From the NCBI RefSeq assembly GCF_000455285.1, contig NZ_HG005291.1, positions 76,488 to 125,007 on the forward strand: a stretch of 48,520 nt of DNA. The letters are read 5' to 3'. Position numbers and translations under genes: made by a program. Shown one piece after another: positions 34,580 to 43,138 of the stretch (positions within the stretch are counted from its first letter, which is position 1; the number at the start of each line of letters is the position of its first letter). Under the pieces are notes generated by a model. It worked only from the letters and a program-made list of their open reading frames with translations. It was not told where the DNA came from and did no database searches. This stretch comes from Candidatus Stoquefichus massiliensis AP9 (GTDB lineage: Bacteria > Bacillota_I > Bacilli_A > Erysipelotrichales > Coprobacillaceae).

Positions 34580-34617
34580 AAAAAATATCTAAACCCTAAG
34601 TTTTGTGCTTAGGGTTT
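34580..34617 (-). terminator. Terminator of the GH4 gene
   Basis: AAACCCTAAG (34591-34600) pairs with CTTAGGGTTT (34608-34617). Read leftward it is followed by a run of seven Ts. Confidence 0.85.
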
Positions 34618-34623
34618 CGTTCT

Positions 34624-35949
34624 TTATTTATTAAATTGTGGTAGATATTCTTTATGTGCTTCCAATAATTCATCAAAAACTTCATTATTATCAGTATCAC
34701 TTGGACATAATGGATTAAAGTTCATTGCTGTAATTGCCAAATCACGATTTCCGGTAATTGCTGCTTCTACAACCATACGTTCAAATGATTTCATCATTTG
34801 AATATATCCATTAATTTGAATACGACAATCTCCTGTTGCTAAGGGAATAGGACCATCACTTGTAATACGACAAGCCACTTCAACAGCGCTATCCAATGGT
34901 AAATTAGAAATCGCACCATTATTTCTTACATCAACGTATTGGATATCTCCTTTATTTGTATAAATAGATTCAATTAAATTACATGCTGCATCAGAATATT
35001 TGGCTCCACCACGTTGTTCTAATTGTTTTGGTTTGATTTCTAGATCTTCATCTGCATAAAGTTCAAATAATTCTTTTTCTACTTTGCTAACAACTTCTCC
35101 ACGTACACGTCCTTCAGCAAATTCTTCTAATTCATCTTTTAATTGTTCTTTTGTAAAGAAATAGTAATTATGATATGGACATGGAATTGCATGTAATCCC
35201 CTTATAAAAGCAGGAGAATATGGTAATGAAACAAAGTTCTTCATGGCAATTGTATCTTCAGCAGAAATATTTGCATATTTTTCTACTACTTCATCCATAA
35301 CAGATTTTCCATCTAAAAAGACATCAGTAGCAAAAATAAAGTGATTAACTCCTTGTAGTTCTAATGTGATACGACTCTCATCTACACCTAAAATTTTAGC
35401 AATTCCTGCAACCATATTGACTGGAACATTACACAATCCAATAACTTTCTTAAAACTCGTATGTCTTACGACTGCTTCTGTAACAATTCCAGCTGGATTG
35501 GTAAAATTGATTAACCATGCTTTTGGGCATAATTCTTCCATATCTTTAACAATGTCTAAAATAACAGGAATAGTACGAAATGCTTTAAACATACCACCTG
35601 CTCCATTTGTTTCTTGACCAATCATTCCATGACTAAGTGGTATTCTTTCATCAGCGACACGTGCAGGTAAACGCCCAATTCTCATTTGTGTTGTAACAAA
35701 GTCAGCATCTTTTAATGCTATTCTACGATCATAACTTAAAATAACTTTCATTGGTAATCCGGCTTTTTTAACCATTCTCTTTGCTAAAGCACCAACTGTT
35801 TCAAGTTTTTCTCTACCTTCTTCAATGTCTACAAGCCATAATTCTTTAACTGGTAATTGATTATATCTCTTGATAAATCCCTCTACAAGTTCTGGAGTAT
35901 AACTGCTACCTCCACCAATTGTTACAATTTTAACTGCTTTCTTTTCCAT
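34624..35949 (-). CDS. 6-phospho-beta-glucosidase, GH4 family
   Basis: This is a cytoplasmic NAD- and metal-dependent glycosidase, 441 residues, that splits phosphorylated disaccharides imported by the PTS. The nucleotide-binding loop is VTIGGGSSYTPELVEG. Diagnostic blocks are NFTNPAGIVTEAV, GLCNVPVNMV (metal-ligand Cys) and GVNHFIFATD (His). The frame opens at GTG 35958, but that overlaps the AGAGGTGG ribosome site; ATG 35949 is the start. It diverges from a MocR-like regulator across a perfect palindrome, which suggests control by that protein. No PTS gene is adjacent. Confidence 0.92.
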   Translation of the reverse strand: MEKKAVKIVTIGGGSSYTPELVEGFIKRYNQLPVKELWLVDIEEGREKLETVGALAKRMVKKAGLPMKVILSYDRRIALKDADFVTTQMRIGRLPARVADERIPLSHGMIGQETNGAGGMFKAFRTIPVILDIVKDMEELCPKAWLINFTNPAGIVTEAVVRHTSFKKVIGLCNVPVNMVAGIAKILGVDESRITLELQGVNHFIFATDVFLDGKSVMDEVVEKYANISAEDTIAMKNFVSLPYSPAFIRGLHAIPCPYHNYYFFTKEQLKDELEEFAEGRVRGEVVSKVEKELFELYADEDLEIKPKQLEQRGGAKYSDAACNLIESIYTNKGDIQYVDVRNNGAISNLPLDSAVEVACRITSDGPIPLATGDCRIQINGYIQMMKSFERMVVEAAITGNRDLAITAMNFNPLCPSDTDNNEVFDELLEAHKEYLPQFNK

Positions 35950-35983
35950 ATAAGCCACCTCTTTCTTTTATATTGACAAGATT

Positions 35984-36011
35984 ATTATAAAATATTCTTA
36001 TCTAAAATCAA
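35984..36011 (-). promoter_or_regulatory. Promoter of the GH4 gene
   Basis: On the minus strand, TTGATT (36006-36011) and TATAAT (35984-35989) are separated by 16 bases. The 30-bp palindrome begins eight bases upstream of the -35 box. Confidence 0.65.
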
Positions 36012-36019
36012 CTTCATTA

Positions 36020-36049
36020 AATAGCAATTGTACCGGTACAATTGCTATT
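36020..36049. promoter_or_regulatory. Perfect 30-bp palindrome, probable operator of the MocR-like regulator
   Basis: The half AATAGCAATTGTACC is followed directly by its exact reverse complement. It lies between the GH4 gene and the regulator gene. Its right half covers TACAAT (36037-36042), the probable -35 box of the regulator promoter (TATAAT at 36060-36065, 17 bases apart). The central GTAC steps resemble GntR-family operators. Confidence 0.7.
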
Positions 36050-36088
36050 GCAATTATGCTATAATAAATAAGTTAGGAGATTTTATAA

Positions 36089-37450
36089 ATGAAAAAATAT
36101 CAAAAAATAGCTCAACAAATTGAGAATATGATTTTAGAACATCACTATAAACAGGGAGAAAGACTCCCTTCTATTCAGTTTTTAGCAAAACAATATCATT
36201 GTAGTAAATCAACAATTATTAAATGTTATGAAACATTACTTGATAAGCATCTTATTTATGTTAAGCCCCAAAGTGGTTATTATGTTGCTGATGGACTATT
36301 AAAAATGTCAGCTACTCATAATCGTTTTGCATTAAATACTGGAAATCCTATTGTTTCTGCTACTTCACTTATTGATGCAAAACATTGTTTGTCGATTGCC
36401 ATTGAACAGTATTCTGAATCATCTTTAAACATCTCATTACAAGGTGTTTTATCATTACGTGAAATTCTACCATCTTTTTTATCACACATAGGTATATATG
36501 CAAAACAAGATTCTATTTATTTAATTCAGGGTGTTACACAAATGCTATCATTTTTATCTTCATTAGAGTTTCAAAATCATAAACAATATATACTCATAGA
36601 AGAACCAACATATAGCTATTACGTTCAATTTTTACAATCCATGCACTTTCCTGTACTGACAATCCAAAGGAATGAAAACGGGATTGATTTAAAAGAACTA
36701 CAAAGATTATTTAATGAATACGATATTAAATTTTTCTATACTATTCCTAGAAACCATAATCCTTTAGGAACGACTTTAAACACATATACTCGTCAGAGGA
36801 TTGCTGAACTTGCATTAAAATATGATATTTATATTATTGAAGATGATTATTTTGGTCATTGTTCACATTCACCTCGTTATATGCCTATATTTTATTATAT
36901 GGAAGGTCGAAATTGTATTTACTTAACAAGTTTTAGTAAAACAATTCCCTATATACGTATTGGAATATGTGTCATTCATCCCAATTTTAAAGATACTTTT
37001 GAAAAACTCATACATCAATCTTATTATTATTCTTATCAGTTACCATCACTTATCTCTCAAGCAACATTGGAATCATATCTTCGCAGTTCACTTTATCAAA
37101 AACAAGTTCAAGTTTTACAAGAGCAATTAAACACAGATTATCAAATCATCACACAAATAACAAAAGATTGGAATTCTCTTATAGCCAAACCTATTTATGG
37201 ACAATCGGGATATTATATCAGTGTAAAAATCCATAAATCTATTCAACTTGATATTTTACAGACAAATCTCCTTGCCCATCATATGAAAATTGCTAGAAAT
37301 GAAAGATGTTTCTATCATCCACAGCATTTCAATCATACAATTCGTTTAAGTCTTGCTAGAATTCAATCTGATGACTTAAGTATTGCACTTAATCTCTTCT
37401 ATCAAACAATTCTAGATTATATAGATCAAAACAAGATTCATATTATATAA
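36089..37450 (+). CDS. MocR-like regulator: GntR helix-turn-helix fused to aminotransferase-like domain
   Basis: The product is 453 residues. Residues about 1-70 are a GntR winged helix: GERLPSIQFLAKQYHCSKST and ETLLDKHLIYVKPQSGYYV. The rest is an aspartate aminotransferase-fold domain with IPRNHNPLG, IIEDDYFGHC and the PLP lysine in TSFSKTIPYIRIG. MocR-type proteins bind PLP with an effector and control nearby genes. The nearest target is the divergent GH4 gene. The 30-bp palindrome across its own -35 box suggests autoregulation. GGAGA precedes the ATG. The effector is unknown. Confidence 0.88.
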   Translation: MKKYQKIAQQIENMILEHHYKQGERLPSIQFLAKQYHCSKSTIIKCYETLLDKHLIYVKPQSGYYVADGLLKMSATHNRFALNTGNPIVSATSLIDAKHCLSIAIEQYSESSLNISLQGVLSLREILPSFLSHIGIYAKQDSIYLIQGVTQMLSFLSSLEFQNHKQYILIEEPTYSYYVQFLQSMHFPVLTIQRNENGIDLKELQRLFNEYDIKFFYTIPRNHNPLGTTLNTYTRQRIAELALKYDIYIIEDDYFGHCSHSPRYMPIFYYMEGRNCIYLTSFSKTIPYIRIGICVIHPNFKDTFEKLIHQSYYYSYQLPSLISQATLESYLRSSLYQKQVQVLQEQLNTDYQIITQITKDWNSLIAKPIYGQSGYYISVKIHKSIQLDILQTNLLAHHMKIARNERCFYHPQHFNHTIRLSLARIQSDDLSIALNLFYQTILDYIDQNKIHII

Positions 37451-37485
37451 AAAACTGTAAACCCTCACGTATAAGGATTTACAGT
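37447..37485. terminator. Terminator between the MocR gene and tRNA-Lys
   Basis: ACTGTAAA (37454-37461) pairs with TTTACAGT (37478-37485). On the minus strand a T run follows, so it ends the tRNA-Lys transcript. It may also serve the convergent regulator gene. Confidence 0.7.
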
Positions 37486-37495
37486 AAATTGTTTA

Positions 37496-37571
37496 TGGTC
37501 TCCCCTCACGGGCTCGAACCGTGGACCCTCTGATTAAGAGTCAGATGCTCTACCAACTGAGCTAAGGAGAG
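37496..37571 (-). tRNA. tRNA-Lys (CTT)
   Basis: The minus-strand acceptor stem CTCTCCT/AGGGGAG is closed with one G-T pair, with discriminator A and encoded CCA. The D arm has AGCTCAGTTGGTAGAGC. The anticodon loop CTCTTAA between TCTGA and TCAGA gives anticodon CTT, lysine. Confidence 0.96.
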
Positions 37572-37677
37572 ATTGTCAACGAATATATAATACACTAAAG
37601 CTTATCAAAAATCAAGATATTTTAAATGGAATATTATAAGAAAATTTGCTATAATAGGAAAGACAGGTGGTGGGAGC

Positions 37678-39249
37678 ATGTACAAACAATCTATTAATCA
37701 TACAAAAGTTGTTATTATTCCATTAGATGGTACAATTTTTGATTTAAATAGATATAGATATAATTATTATCATCATATGTGTGAAAAACACAAGAAACCA
37801 ATATCAATTCATACGTTTTATCTTCAGTTATCCAATATGTATGATATGTATAAAGAACTTCCATTAAGCCTAAAATTAGATGTAGGTCCATTAAATTCAC
37901 GCATTGAAAGAGAAATGCTTCAATATTTAACTTATAAAGGAATAGAACCTAAAGAAGGATTTTTGGAATTACTTGAATATTTACATCAAAAAAATATTCA
38001 AGTTGCTGTTATGTCTACACATCGTACAAAAGATGCTGTTCAATATTTAAAAATGGCTAATCTTTATCATAAAGTTCATTTTATTATAGGTAGTGATACT
38101 TCTAGTATGCCACTTCCTTCAACACAAATGTTAGAAACAATTATGCAACACTTTCATGTACAGAATTATGAAACGCTTGTTATTTCTTCATTTATGGCAC
38201 TAAACAAAGCAGCTAATCAATTAAAATTAAATGTCATATATTGTGAAGATTTAATTCAAGCAGGTAGCCCTGAAAAAGAATCTTCTTATAAAACTGTTCA
38301 TAATCTATATGAAGTTTTAAATACTCTATTATTTGATCGTTATGAAGAAATAGAAATGTATTCTCCTATACTTGGCATGAAAAAAGGCATGAGTAAAGAT
38401 GAATTAAATCATGTAAAACAAAAACTAGAAAATACATATCAGGATGATGAACAGATTATGAGTTTAATTGATAAGACATATGCTTATCATTTATCTCAAT
38501 TACAGGAACAAACGATTAAAGATGGTAGTATTTTAATTAAAAAAACAAATTCTCAGAAAAGGTTTCATTTTGATGATGAATCTTCTGACTCTCAAGCATT
38601 TCAAGACACAACTGAACCTGCTAAGGAAATTATTGAAGAGGAAAAAGAGATTATACATGAGGAAGAAAAAATTTCTGAATCACTTCATATAAATCCATTA
38701 GACAAACATGAAGAGGAAGAATTAACAACATTATTACAACAAATTAATCGAAAAAAAGAAAATGATATTCCTATAAAAAAAGTAACAGATTTTAATGAAA
38801 TTAAGGATATTGTAGAAAGTGCTCAAGAAGAGTTAAATGATGATGATATTGAAGATGATTCAGATTCATCTTTCATATTAAATTTCTGTTTTAATTTCAT
38901 TTATACTCTTGCTATTTCTTTTCTAGTATTATTTTTAGGTTTAATTATTTATATTGCATTTATTCATCAATTTGAAAATAATCAAGGACCATTTTTGATT
39001 TTAAATACTTGTTTTGAGTATTATTATTCTTTTATTGAAATGATTTATCGTTTCATCTTTGATGGTTTACATTCATTTTTATCTTTTATCCCATCATATG
39101 AAGTATATATCCATCAAAACAATCTATTTTCTAATGATGGTATTGTCTTATTTAATCTTTTTCTATTTCAAAGTGTAATAATTGGAATATTTAAAATAAT
39201 AATGTATTATGTAAAGAGAGGTTATGCTGATGAGAACATTGATAAATAA
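37678..39249 (+). CDS. HAD-like membrane protein with eroded active site
   Basis: The product is 523 residues. Residues about 8-205 have the fold of a HAD phosphatase of the PpaX/Gph type. However, motif I reads IPLDGTIFD, with Pro in place of the nucleophile Asp. The motif IV region reads VISSFMALNKAA instead of VGDSxxDIxAA, so catalysis is unlikely. A long charged, acidic linker follows (about 250-395). Two membrane segments lie at about 398-424 and 490-512. The start is ATG 37678 after AGGTGG. It overlaps the PAP2 gene by 20 bases, so they form an operon. The role is unknown: perhaps a binding scaffold rather than an enzyme. Confidence 0.72.
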   Translation: MYKQSINHTKVVIIPLDGTIFDLNRYRYNYYHHMCEKHKKPISIHTFYLQLSNMYDMYKELPLSLKLDVGPLNSRIEREMLQYLTYKGIEPKEGFLELLEYLHQKNIQVAVMSTHRTKDAVQYLKMANLYHKVHFIIGSDTSSMPLPSTQMLETIMQHFHVQNYETLVISSFMALNKAANQLKLNVIYCEDLIQAGSPEKESSYKTVHNLYEVLNTLLFDRYEEIEMYSPILGMKKGMSKDELNHVKQKLENTYQDDEQIMSLIDKTYAYHLSQLQEQTIKDGSILIKKTNSQKRFHFDDESSDSQAFQDTTEPAKEIIEEEKEIIHEEEKISESLHINPLDKHEEEELTTLLQQINRKKENDIPIKKVTDFNEIKDIVESAQEELNDDDIEDDSDSSFILNFCFNFIYTLAISFLVLFLGLIIYIAFIHQFENNQGPFLILNTCFEYYYSFIEMIYRFIFDGLHSFLSFIPSYEVYIHQNNLFSNDGIVLFNLFLFQSVIIGIFKIIMYYVKRGYADENIDK

Positions 39250-39751
39250 AATCAAAACTATTGATGTTCGTTTTGCTTTTTATATGACACAATTTTATGA
39301 TTATCATGTGCTTAATGAAATAATGAAATTCATTAGTTCATGTGGTGACTTTGGCATGAGCTGGTTAATTATTATCTTAATAAGCAATATGATAGACAGT
39401 ACACGCGCTATGTCTATTCACATGCTTATTGCTTTAATTGCTGCAACCATTATAGGACAAGTAACAATCAAATCTATTGTCAAAAGAAAACGTCCTTGTC
39501 ATACTTATCAAGATGTAGATATCCTCATACCTATTCCAAGCGATCTTTCTTTTCCTTCTGGTCATACATCATCTTCTTTTGCTTGTAGTACTGTTATGTT
39601 ATTTTTTAATCCATGGTTAGGAATTATTGGATATATATATGCTTTTTTAACAGCTATTTCTAGATTATATTTATTTGTCCATTATCTCAGTGATGTTCTT
39701 TTTGGAATATTTTTAGGAATAATTATTGGAATTGTTGTTTGTCTATTTTAA
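39230..39751 (+). CDS. PAP2 family membrane phosphatase
   Basis: This is a lipid phosphatase of 173 residues with about five hydrophobic segments that probably removes phosphate from undecaprenyl pyrophosphate or phosphatidic acid. All three motifs are intact: KSIVKRKRP (motif 1), PSGHTSS (motif 2) and SRLYLFVHYLSD (motif 3 with catalytic His). ATG 39224 is in frame, but ATG 39230 sits eight bases from AGAGAGG and is preferred. It overlaps the HAD-like gene, which supports a shared membrane role. A terminator follows. Confidence 0.9.
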   Translation: MRTLINKIKTIDVRFAFYMTQFYDYHVLNEIMKFISSCGDFGMSWLIIILISNMIDSTRAMSIHMLIALIAATIIGQVTIKSIVKRKRPCHTYQDVDILIPIPSDLSFPSGHTSSSFACSTVMLFFNPWLGIIGYIYAFLTAISRLYLFVHYLSDVLFGIFLGIIIGIVVCLF

Positions 39752-39774
39752 AAGGTCCCCAAAAAGGACCTTTT
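39750..39774. terminator. Bidirectional terminator between PAP2 and CPBP genes
   Basis: AAAAGGTCC (39750-39758) pairs with GGACCTTTT (39766-39774). It overlaps the ends of both convergent genes. Confidence 0.7.
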
Positions 39775-40498
39775 AAAATAGAATCATAATCATTGATATA
39801 AGATTATTTGTTGCATGTGTTAATATTGGTACATAAATATTATTCTTTTTCTCAAAGAGATAACTTAATACAAATCCCATAAAGAAATAAGAAAATATTT
39901 GAACCCATTCAAACAAATTACCAGATAAAACTGATATCATAATATGAACAAAACCAAAAATAAAAGCTGACAAGAAATGAGCAAATATTGGATTCAATTC
40001 ATATGCCCAACTAAAAACAATACCCCTAAAAATCATTTCTTCTAGAATTGGAGCAAAAATTACTGTCGTTACAAACATCATAATAGGATGTGCAATTGTT
40101 AAAGTTTGTATCATAGTTTGATTCTCACTTGAAGCACTGCCACCTAAAGCAAGTGTAATCAATCCTCCTATGATACCAACAATATAAATCAAACATGTTC
40201 CAACAAACAAGCCATATAATAAATGATCTTTAACATTCTTTCTAAAATCTTTCCACTGTTGAATCATTGTATCCTTTAATATATATCCAACAAGAATAGC
40301 ACTACACAAATCAACACCGAAATTCAAATACGTATTCATAGAATTATAATCGATATTCCATGAAAAAGTAACAATAAAAAATTTTAATATTGCACTTCCT
40401 ATTAGAGAAGCACAAAACATATAAAGGGGCAAAATAATCAATACAAACATCCATTTTGTCTGAGTTGAAATTCTCCTTGTAAAGTTCTTATTAAACAT
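39773..40498 (-). CDS. CPBP family intramembrane glutamic endopeptidase
   Basis: This is a membrane protein of 241 residues with about eight hydrophobic segments, of the Abi/CAAX-processing family. The catalytic pair is in ILEEMIFRGIVFSW. The later motifs FAHFLSAFIFGFVHI and LTHATNNLISM supply the conserved His residues. These proteases have varied roles, including bacteriocin self-immunity. The frame opens at 40513, but ATG 40498 with GGAG nine bases upstream is favoured. It overlaps the DUF975 gene by eight bases, so the two are co-expressed. Confidence 0.87.
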   Translation of the reverse strand: MFNKNFTRRISTQTKWMFVLIILPLYMFCASLIGSAILKFFIVTFSWNIDYNSMNTYLNFGVDLCSAILVGYILKDTMIQQWKDFRKNVKDHLLYGLFVGTCLIYIVGIIGGLITLALGGSASSENQTMIQTLTIAHPIMMFVTTVIFAPILEEMIFRGIVFSWAYELNPIFAHFLSAFIFGFVHIMISVLSGNLFEWVQIFSYFFMGFVLSYLFEKKNNIYVPILTHATNNLISMIMILF

Positions 40499-41372
40499 GT
40501 GTATTTTCTCCATAAGTTTGATTTATCTTTTCATATCGATGATAAGCCAATTCTTCAAAGAATACTGCCTGTGATAAGTAAAGCTGAGGTAAGTATGTGT
40601 AAATACCTATAAATCCGCCTGCTATTGCTGCAATTAATGATCCAATAATTGGAATAAAAGATAATAATTCTGTAAGTAATGACTGAATAACAACAACCAT
40701 AATTATCCAACCAATAAATGATAGTTGTAATTTGATAAAATCCCAAATATGATTTTTCATTAACTGAAACGATTCTTTAATAGCAACTGTTGTTGTCATT
40801 TTATATTGTTCTAATAAATATGGGACAGCAAATAAAAATGCTGAGACAACAATAGCTGCAACTATTAATAAAATAAAGATAATTAAAAATGAAAAAATAA
40901 TATATGGAGCATTTGATAAAATGTATGCTAAAAGATCATATCCAGTAAGCCCTCCAACAGCCACACTAGAAATCATTCTTCCAATATTCGTTAAAGCTGA
41001 ACCAAAAACAATTGTGAAAATCATTGTAAAAATAAACACTAATGCAATCATGATTGCCCATATTGTAATAGATATCAGTAAATATGTAGGAAATAGTTCT
41101 GAAAATCTTCTAAATCCAACAAAAGAATCATCATCATTTAATGACTGTGCATTATTTCTAACCATTTTTAAAGAACTCACTATATATCCATGCTGAAATG
41201 TTAAAAAAAGAATTGTTACTGCTAATGAAATAAAACGTACAAATGTACCACTACCATTAAATAATGATGGAATTAATCCAACTAACATAAGAATTGTTAA
41301 ATTCCTTATATATTGAGGTTTATTTGTCATTAAAACCTCACTTGCCCTATTTTTTATACTTGAAATATTCAT
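40491..41372 (-). CDS. DUF975 family membrane protein
   Basis: The product is 293 residues with six or so hydrophobic segments. The layout and blocks match the DUF975 family: GFRRFSELFPTYLLISI, an extended central TM region, and the late QYKMTTTVAIKESFQLMKNHIWDF. Family members are poorly characterised membrane proteins of Firmicutes, also seen next to CPBP genes. GGAG precedes the ATG. It is upstream of and overlaps the CPBP gene. Confidence 0.85.
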   Translation of the reverse strand: MNISSIKNRASEVLMTNKPQYIRNLTILMLVGLIPSLFNGSGTFVRFISLAVTILFLTFQHGYIVSSLKMVRNNAQSLNDDDSFVGFRRFSELFPTYLLISITIWAIMIALVFIFTMIFTIVFGSALTNIGRMISSVAVGGLTGYDLLAYILSNAPYIIFSFLIIFILLIVAAIVVSAFLFAVPYLLEQYKMTTTVAIKESFQLMKNHIWDFIKLQLSFIGWIIMVVVIQSLLTELLSFIPIIGSLIAAIAGGFIGIYTYLPQLYLSQAVFFEELAYHRYEKINQTYGENTHV

Positions 41373-41410
41373 TATATCACTCCTTAATACTTTTTATTAT
41401 AGCATATCTC

Positions 41411-41743
41411 TTACCTGATGTCTAAACTTGTTTTAATCGCTTGATCAACCTTCTCCATAATACAATATGATAGACTTCCTAGCCTTTCATCAATTCTTTT
41501 TTTATCAATTGTTCTAATTTGTTCTAATAATATAACTGACTTTTTTTCTAAAAAATCCGGTTCAATAATCACATGTGTTGGTAAATCATTCTTTGTCATA
41601 CGTGATGAGATAGGTGCTACTATCACTGTTGTTGAATATTTATTTCCCTTATTGTTTTGCAATATCAATACAGGTCTATATCCTCCTTGCTCGCTCCCTA
41701 CAACAGGAGATAGGTCTGCATAATATATTTCTCCCCTATTCAT
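41411..41743 (-). CDS. mazF: MazF/PemK family endoribonuclease toxin
   Basis: This is an mRNA-cleaving toxin of 110 residues. The N-terminal [19 protein letters not shown] and the RPVLILQN block are typical. Further family blocks are TVIVAPISS and [15 protein letters not shown]. The frame opens at 41881, but ATG 41743 with GGAGG seven bases upstream is clear. No MazE-like antitoxin gene is present on either side, which is unusual for a functional toxin pair. The antitoxin may be elsewhere or the gene may be solitary. Confidence 0.9.
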   Translation of the reverse strand: MNRGEIYYADLSPVVGSEQGGYRPVLILQNNKGNKYSTTVIVAPISSRMTKNDLPTHVIIEPDFLEKKSVILLEQIRTIDKKRIDERLGSLSYCIMEKVDQAIKTSLDIR

Positions 41744-41799
41744 AGTTTTCCTCCTATACTTTTTAATAAAGCATATGCAAAAAAACGATAAATATGATA

Positions 41800-41825
41800 A
41801 ATAGTCAGTCTTTTGACTGACTATT
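41800..41825 (-). terminator. Hairpin after the glycerophosphotransferase gene
   Basis: AATAGTCAGTC (41800-41810) pairs perfectly with GACTGACTATT (41815-41825). On the minus strand it follows the stop, with a looser T-rich tail. Confidence 0.65.
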
Positions 41826-41864
41826 CTTGAATAGTTTTCTTTTTTTCTTATATATAAAATGTAC

Positions 41865-42971
41865 CTAATTACCTTTATCATTTACAATCTCTTTCATAAA
41901 TTCTACAACTCTTTCTGTACTCTTTCCATCCTGTTGATTAAAGAATATATTTTTTAACTCATGCATATGATGATTATTATCATATGCATTACTTAAGATA
42001 TGATTAAGCAACTCATCTTCATTTTGACATATTGGACACTTTAAATCGTTAAGATCTACAAACACGCCTAAAGTGCGACTGTACTCAGCCAAATCAGGTA
42101 CAAAGAAAAGTAAATTCTTTTCTAATATCATATAATCAAATACAATTGATGAATAATCAGAAATCAAGTAATCACTTATACTAAACAAAGCATGAGTATC
42201 TTCATGGTTCATATTGAATACACGCTCATGTTCAGCAAGTTGATAATTACCCATTAAAGGGTGAAATTTATATAATAATACATAATTTTCAGGTAATCTC
42301 TTCATAATCTTCAATACATCAAATGGAATAGCAGAAAAACCTTTATAAATATTTCCTCTAAATGTTGGAGCATATAATATAATTTGTTTATCTTTTAAAA
42401 TCGGATACTTGTGGTATAACTCATTTTTTCTGTCCTCAAGCCAATCATTAGCAAATAACTCATCAGTTCTTGGTAATCCTATTGGAAGAACATGTGCTGC
42501 AGGAATACTAAAGGCTTGACTATAGGCATTTTGCCAAAAAGATGAAGTTGCAAGCGCATAATCATAATTGGCAATTGGATACTCTCTTTTAATAACATTA
42601 CCAAATTTTTTAATGGCTCCACAAGCATGCCATACTTGTATGACAGTCACTCCTTTTCTTTTAAAATGAGAAACCACATAATTATTATCATGTAGTAAAA
42701 CAATCTTAGAAGTATTAATGAAATAAAGTTGCTTCATACAATTGATGAAATACAAAAATTGTCCCCACAAATCTTTATGATATTTAATTAAACATAAATG
42801 AATATCAAATTCATTTGAATTCAACTGATCATAAATCAATTTTAAATCTGATGTTAAGTGATCTGACTCTAGAGAAACAAATGTGACTTTATTTGATTTG
42901 ATTGGAAATAATGAAACAATAAACGATTCAATTGTTAATATAAAATTTAATATAATCTTTTGAACTCCCAT
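41865..42971 (-). CDS. CDP-glycerol glycerophosphotransferase family protein (TagB/TagF-like)
   Basis: The product is 368 residues, a teichoic-acid-type polymerase or primase domain that adds polyol-phosphate units. The N-terminal part has a hydrophobic stretch. The catalytic part has [12 protein letters not shown] (first His), [31 protein letters not shown] (second His) and [14 protein letters not shown]. The frame opens at 43031, but ATG 42971 with AAGGAG six bases upstream is the start. It is the last of three such genes in a polymer locus running leftward. The exact polyol cannot be read from sequence. Confidence 0.88.
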   Translation of the reverse strand: MGVQKIILNFILTIESFIVSLFPIKSNKVTFVSLESDHLTSDLKLIYDQLNSNEFDIHLCLIKYHKDLWGQFLYFINCMKQLYFINTSKIVLLHDNNYVVSHFKRKGVTVIQVWHACGAIKKFGNVIKREYPIANYDYALATSSFWQNAYSQAFSIPAAHVLPIGLPRTDELFANDWLEDRKNELYHKYPILKDKQIILYAPTFRGNIYKGFSAIPFDVLKIMKRLPENYVLLYKFHPLMGNYQLAEHERVFNMNHEDTHALFSISDYLISDYSSIVFDYMILEKNLLFFVPDLAEYSRTLGVFVDLNDLKCPICQNEDELLNHILSNAYDNNHHMHELKNIFFNQQDGKSTERVVEFMKEIVNDKGN

Positions 42972-43084
42972 AATCTTCTCCTTGACAACTGTTATTATTC
43001 TAACACTTTTTTTGATTAAATAAAACACCAAATATTTTATATTTATATAGTATATTTTTGTAAATTTATTATAGTAATACTGTA

Positions 43085-43113
43085 ATAAAAAGAGTTTCCT
43101 TATATAAGGAAAC
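43085..43113 (-). terminator. Terminator of the acyltransferase gene
   Basis: A perfect 20-base palindrome at 43094-43113 (half GTTTCCTTAT) is followed, on the minus strand, by a TTTTTATTA tail. Confidence 0.75.
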
Positions 43114-43138
43114 CATAGAAAATAAATTTTAGTAATTA

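Noticed and set aside
41744-41881. Longer N-terminus of MazF starting at 41881
   Set aside because: The extension crosses the hairpin at 41800-41825 and has no family similarity. The internal ATG 41743 has GGAGG and the standard MazF start.
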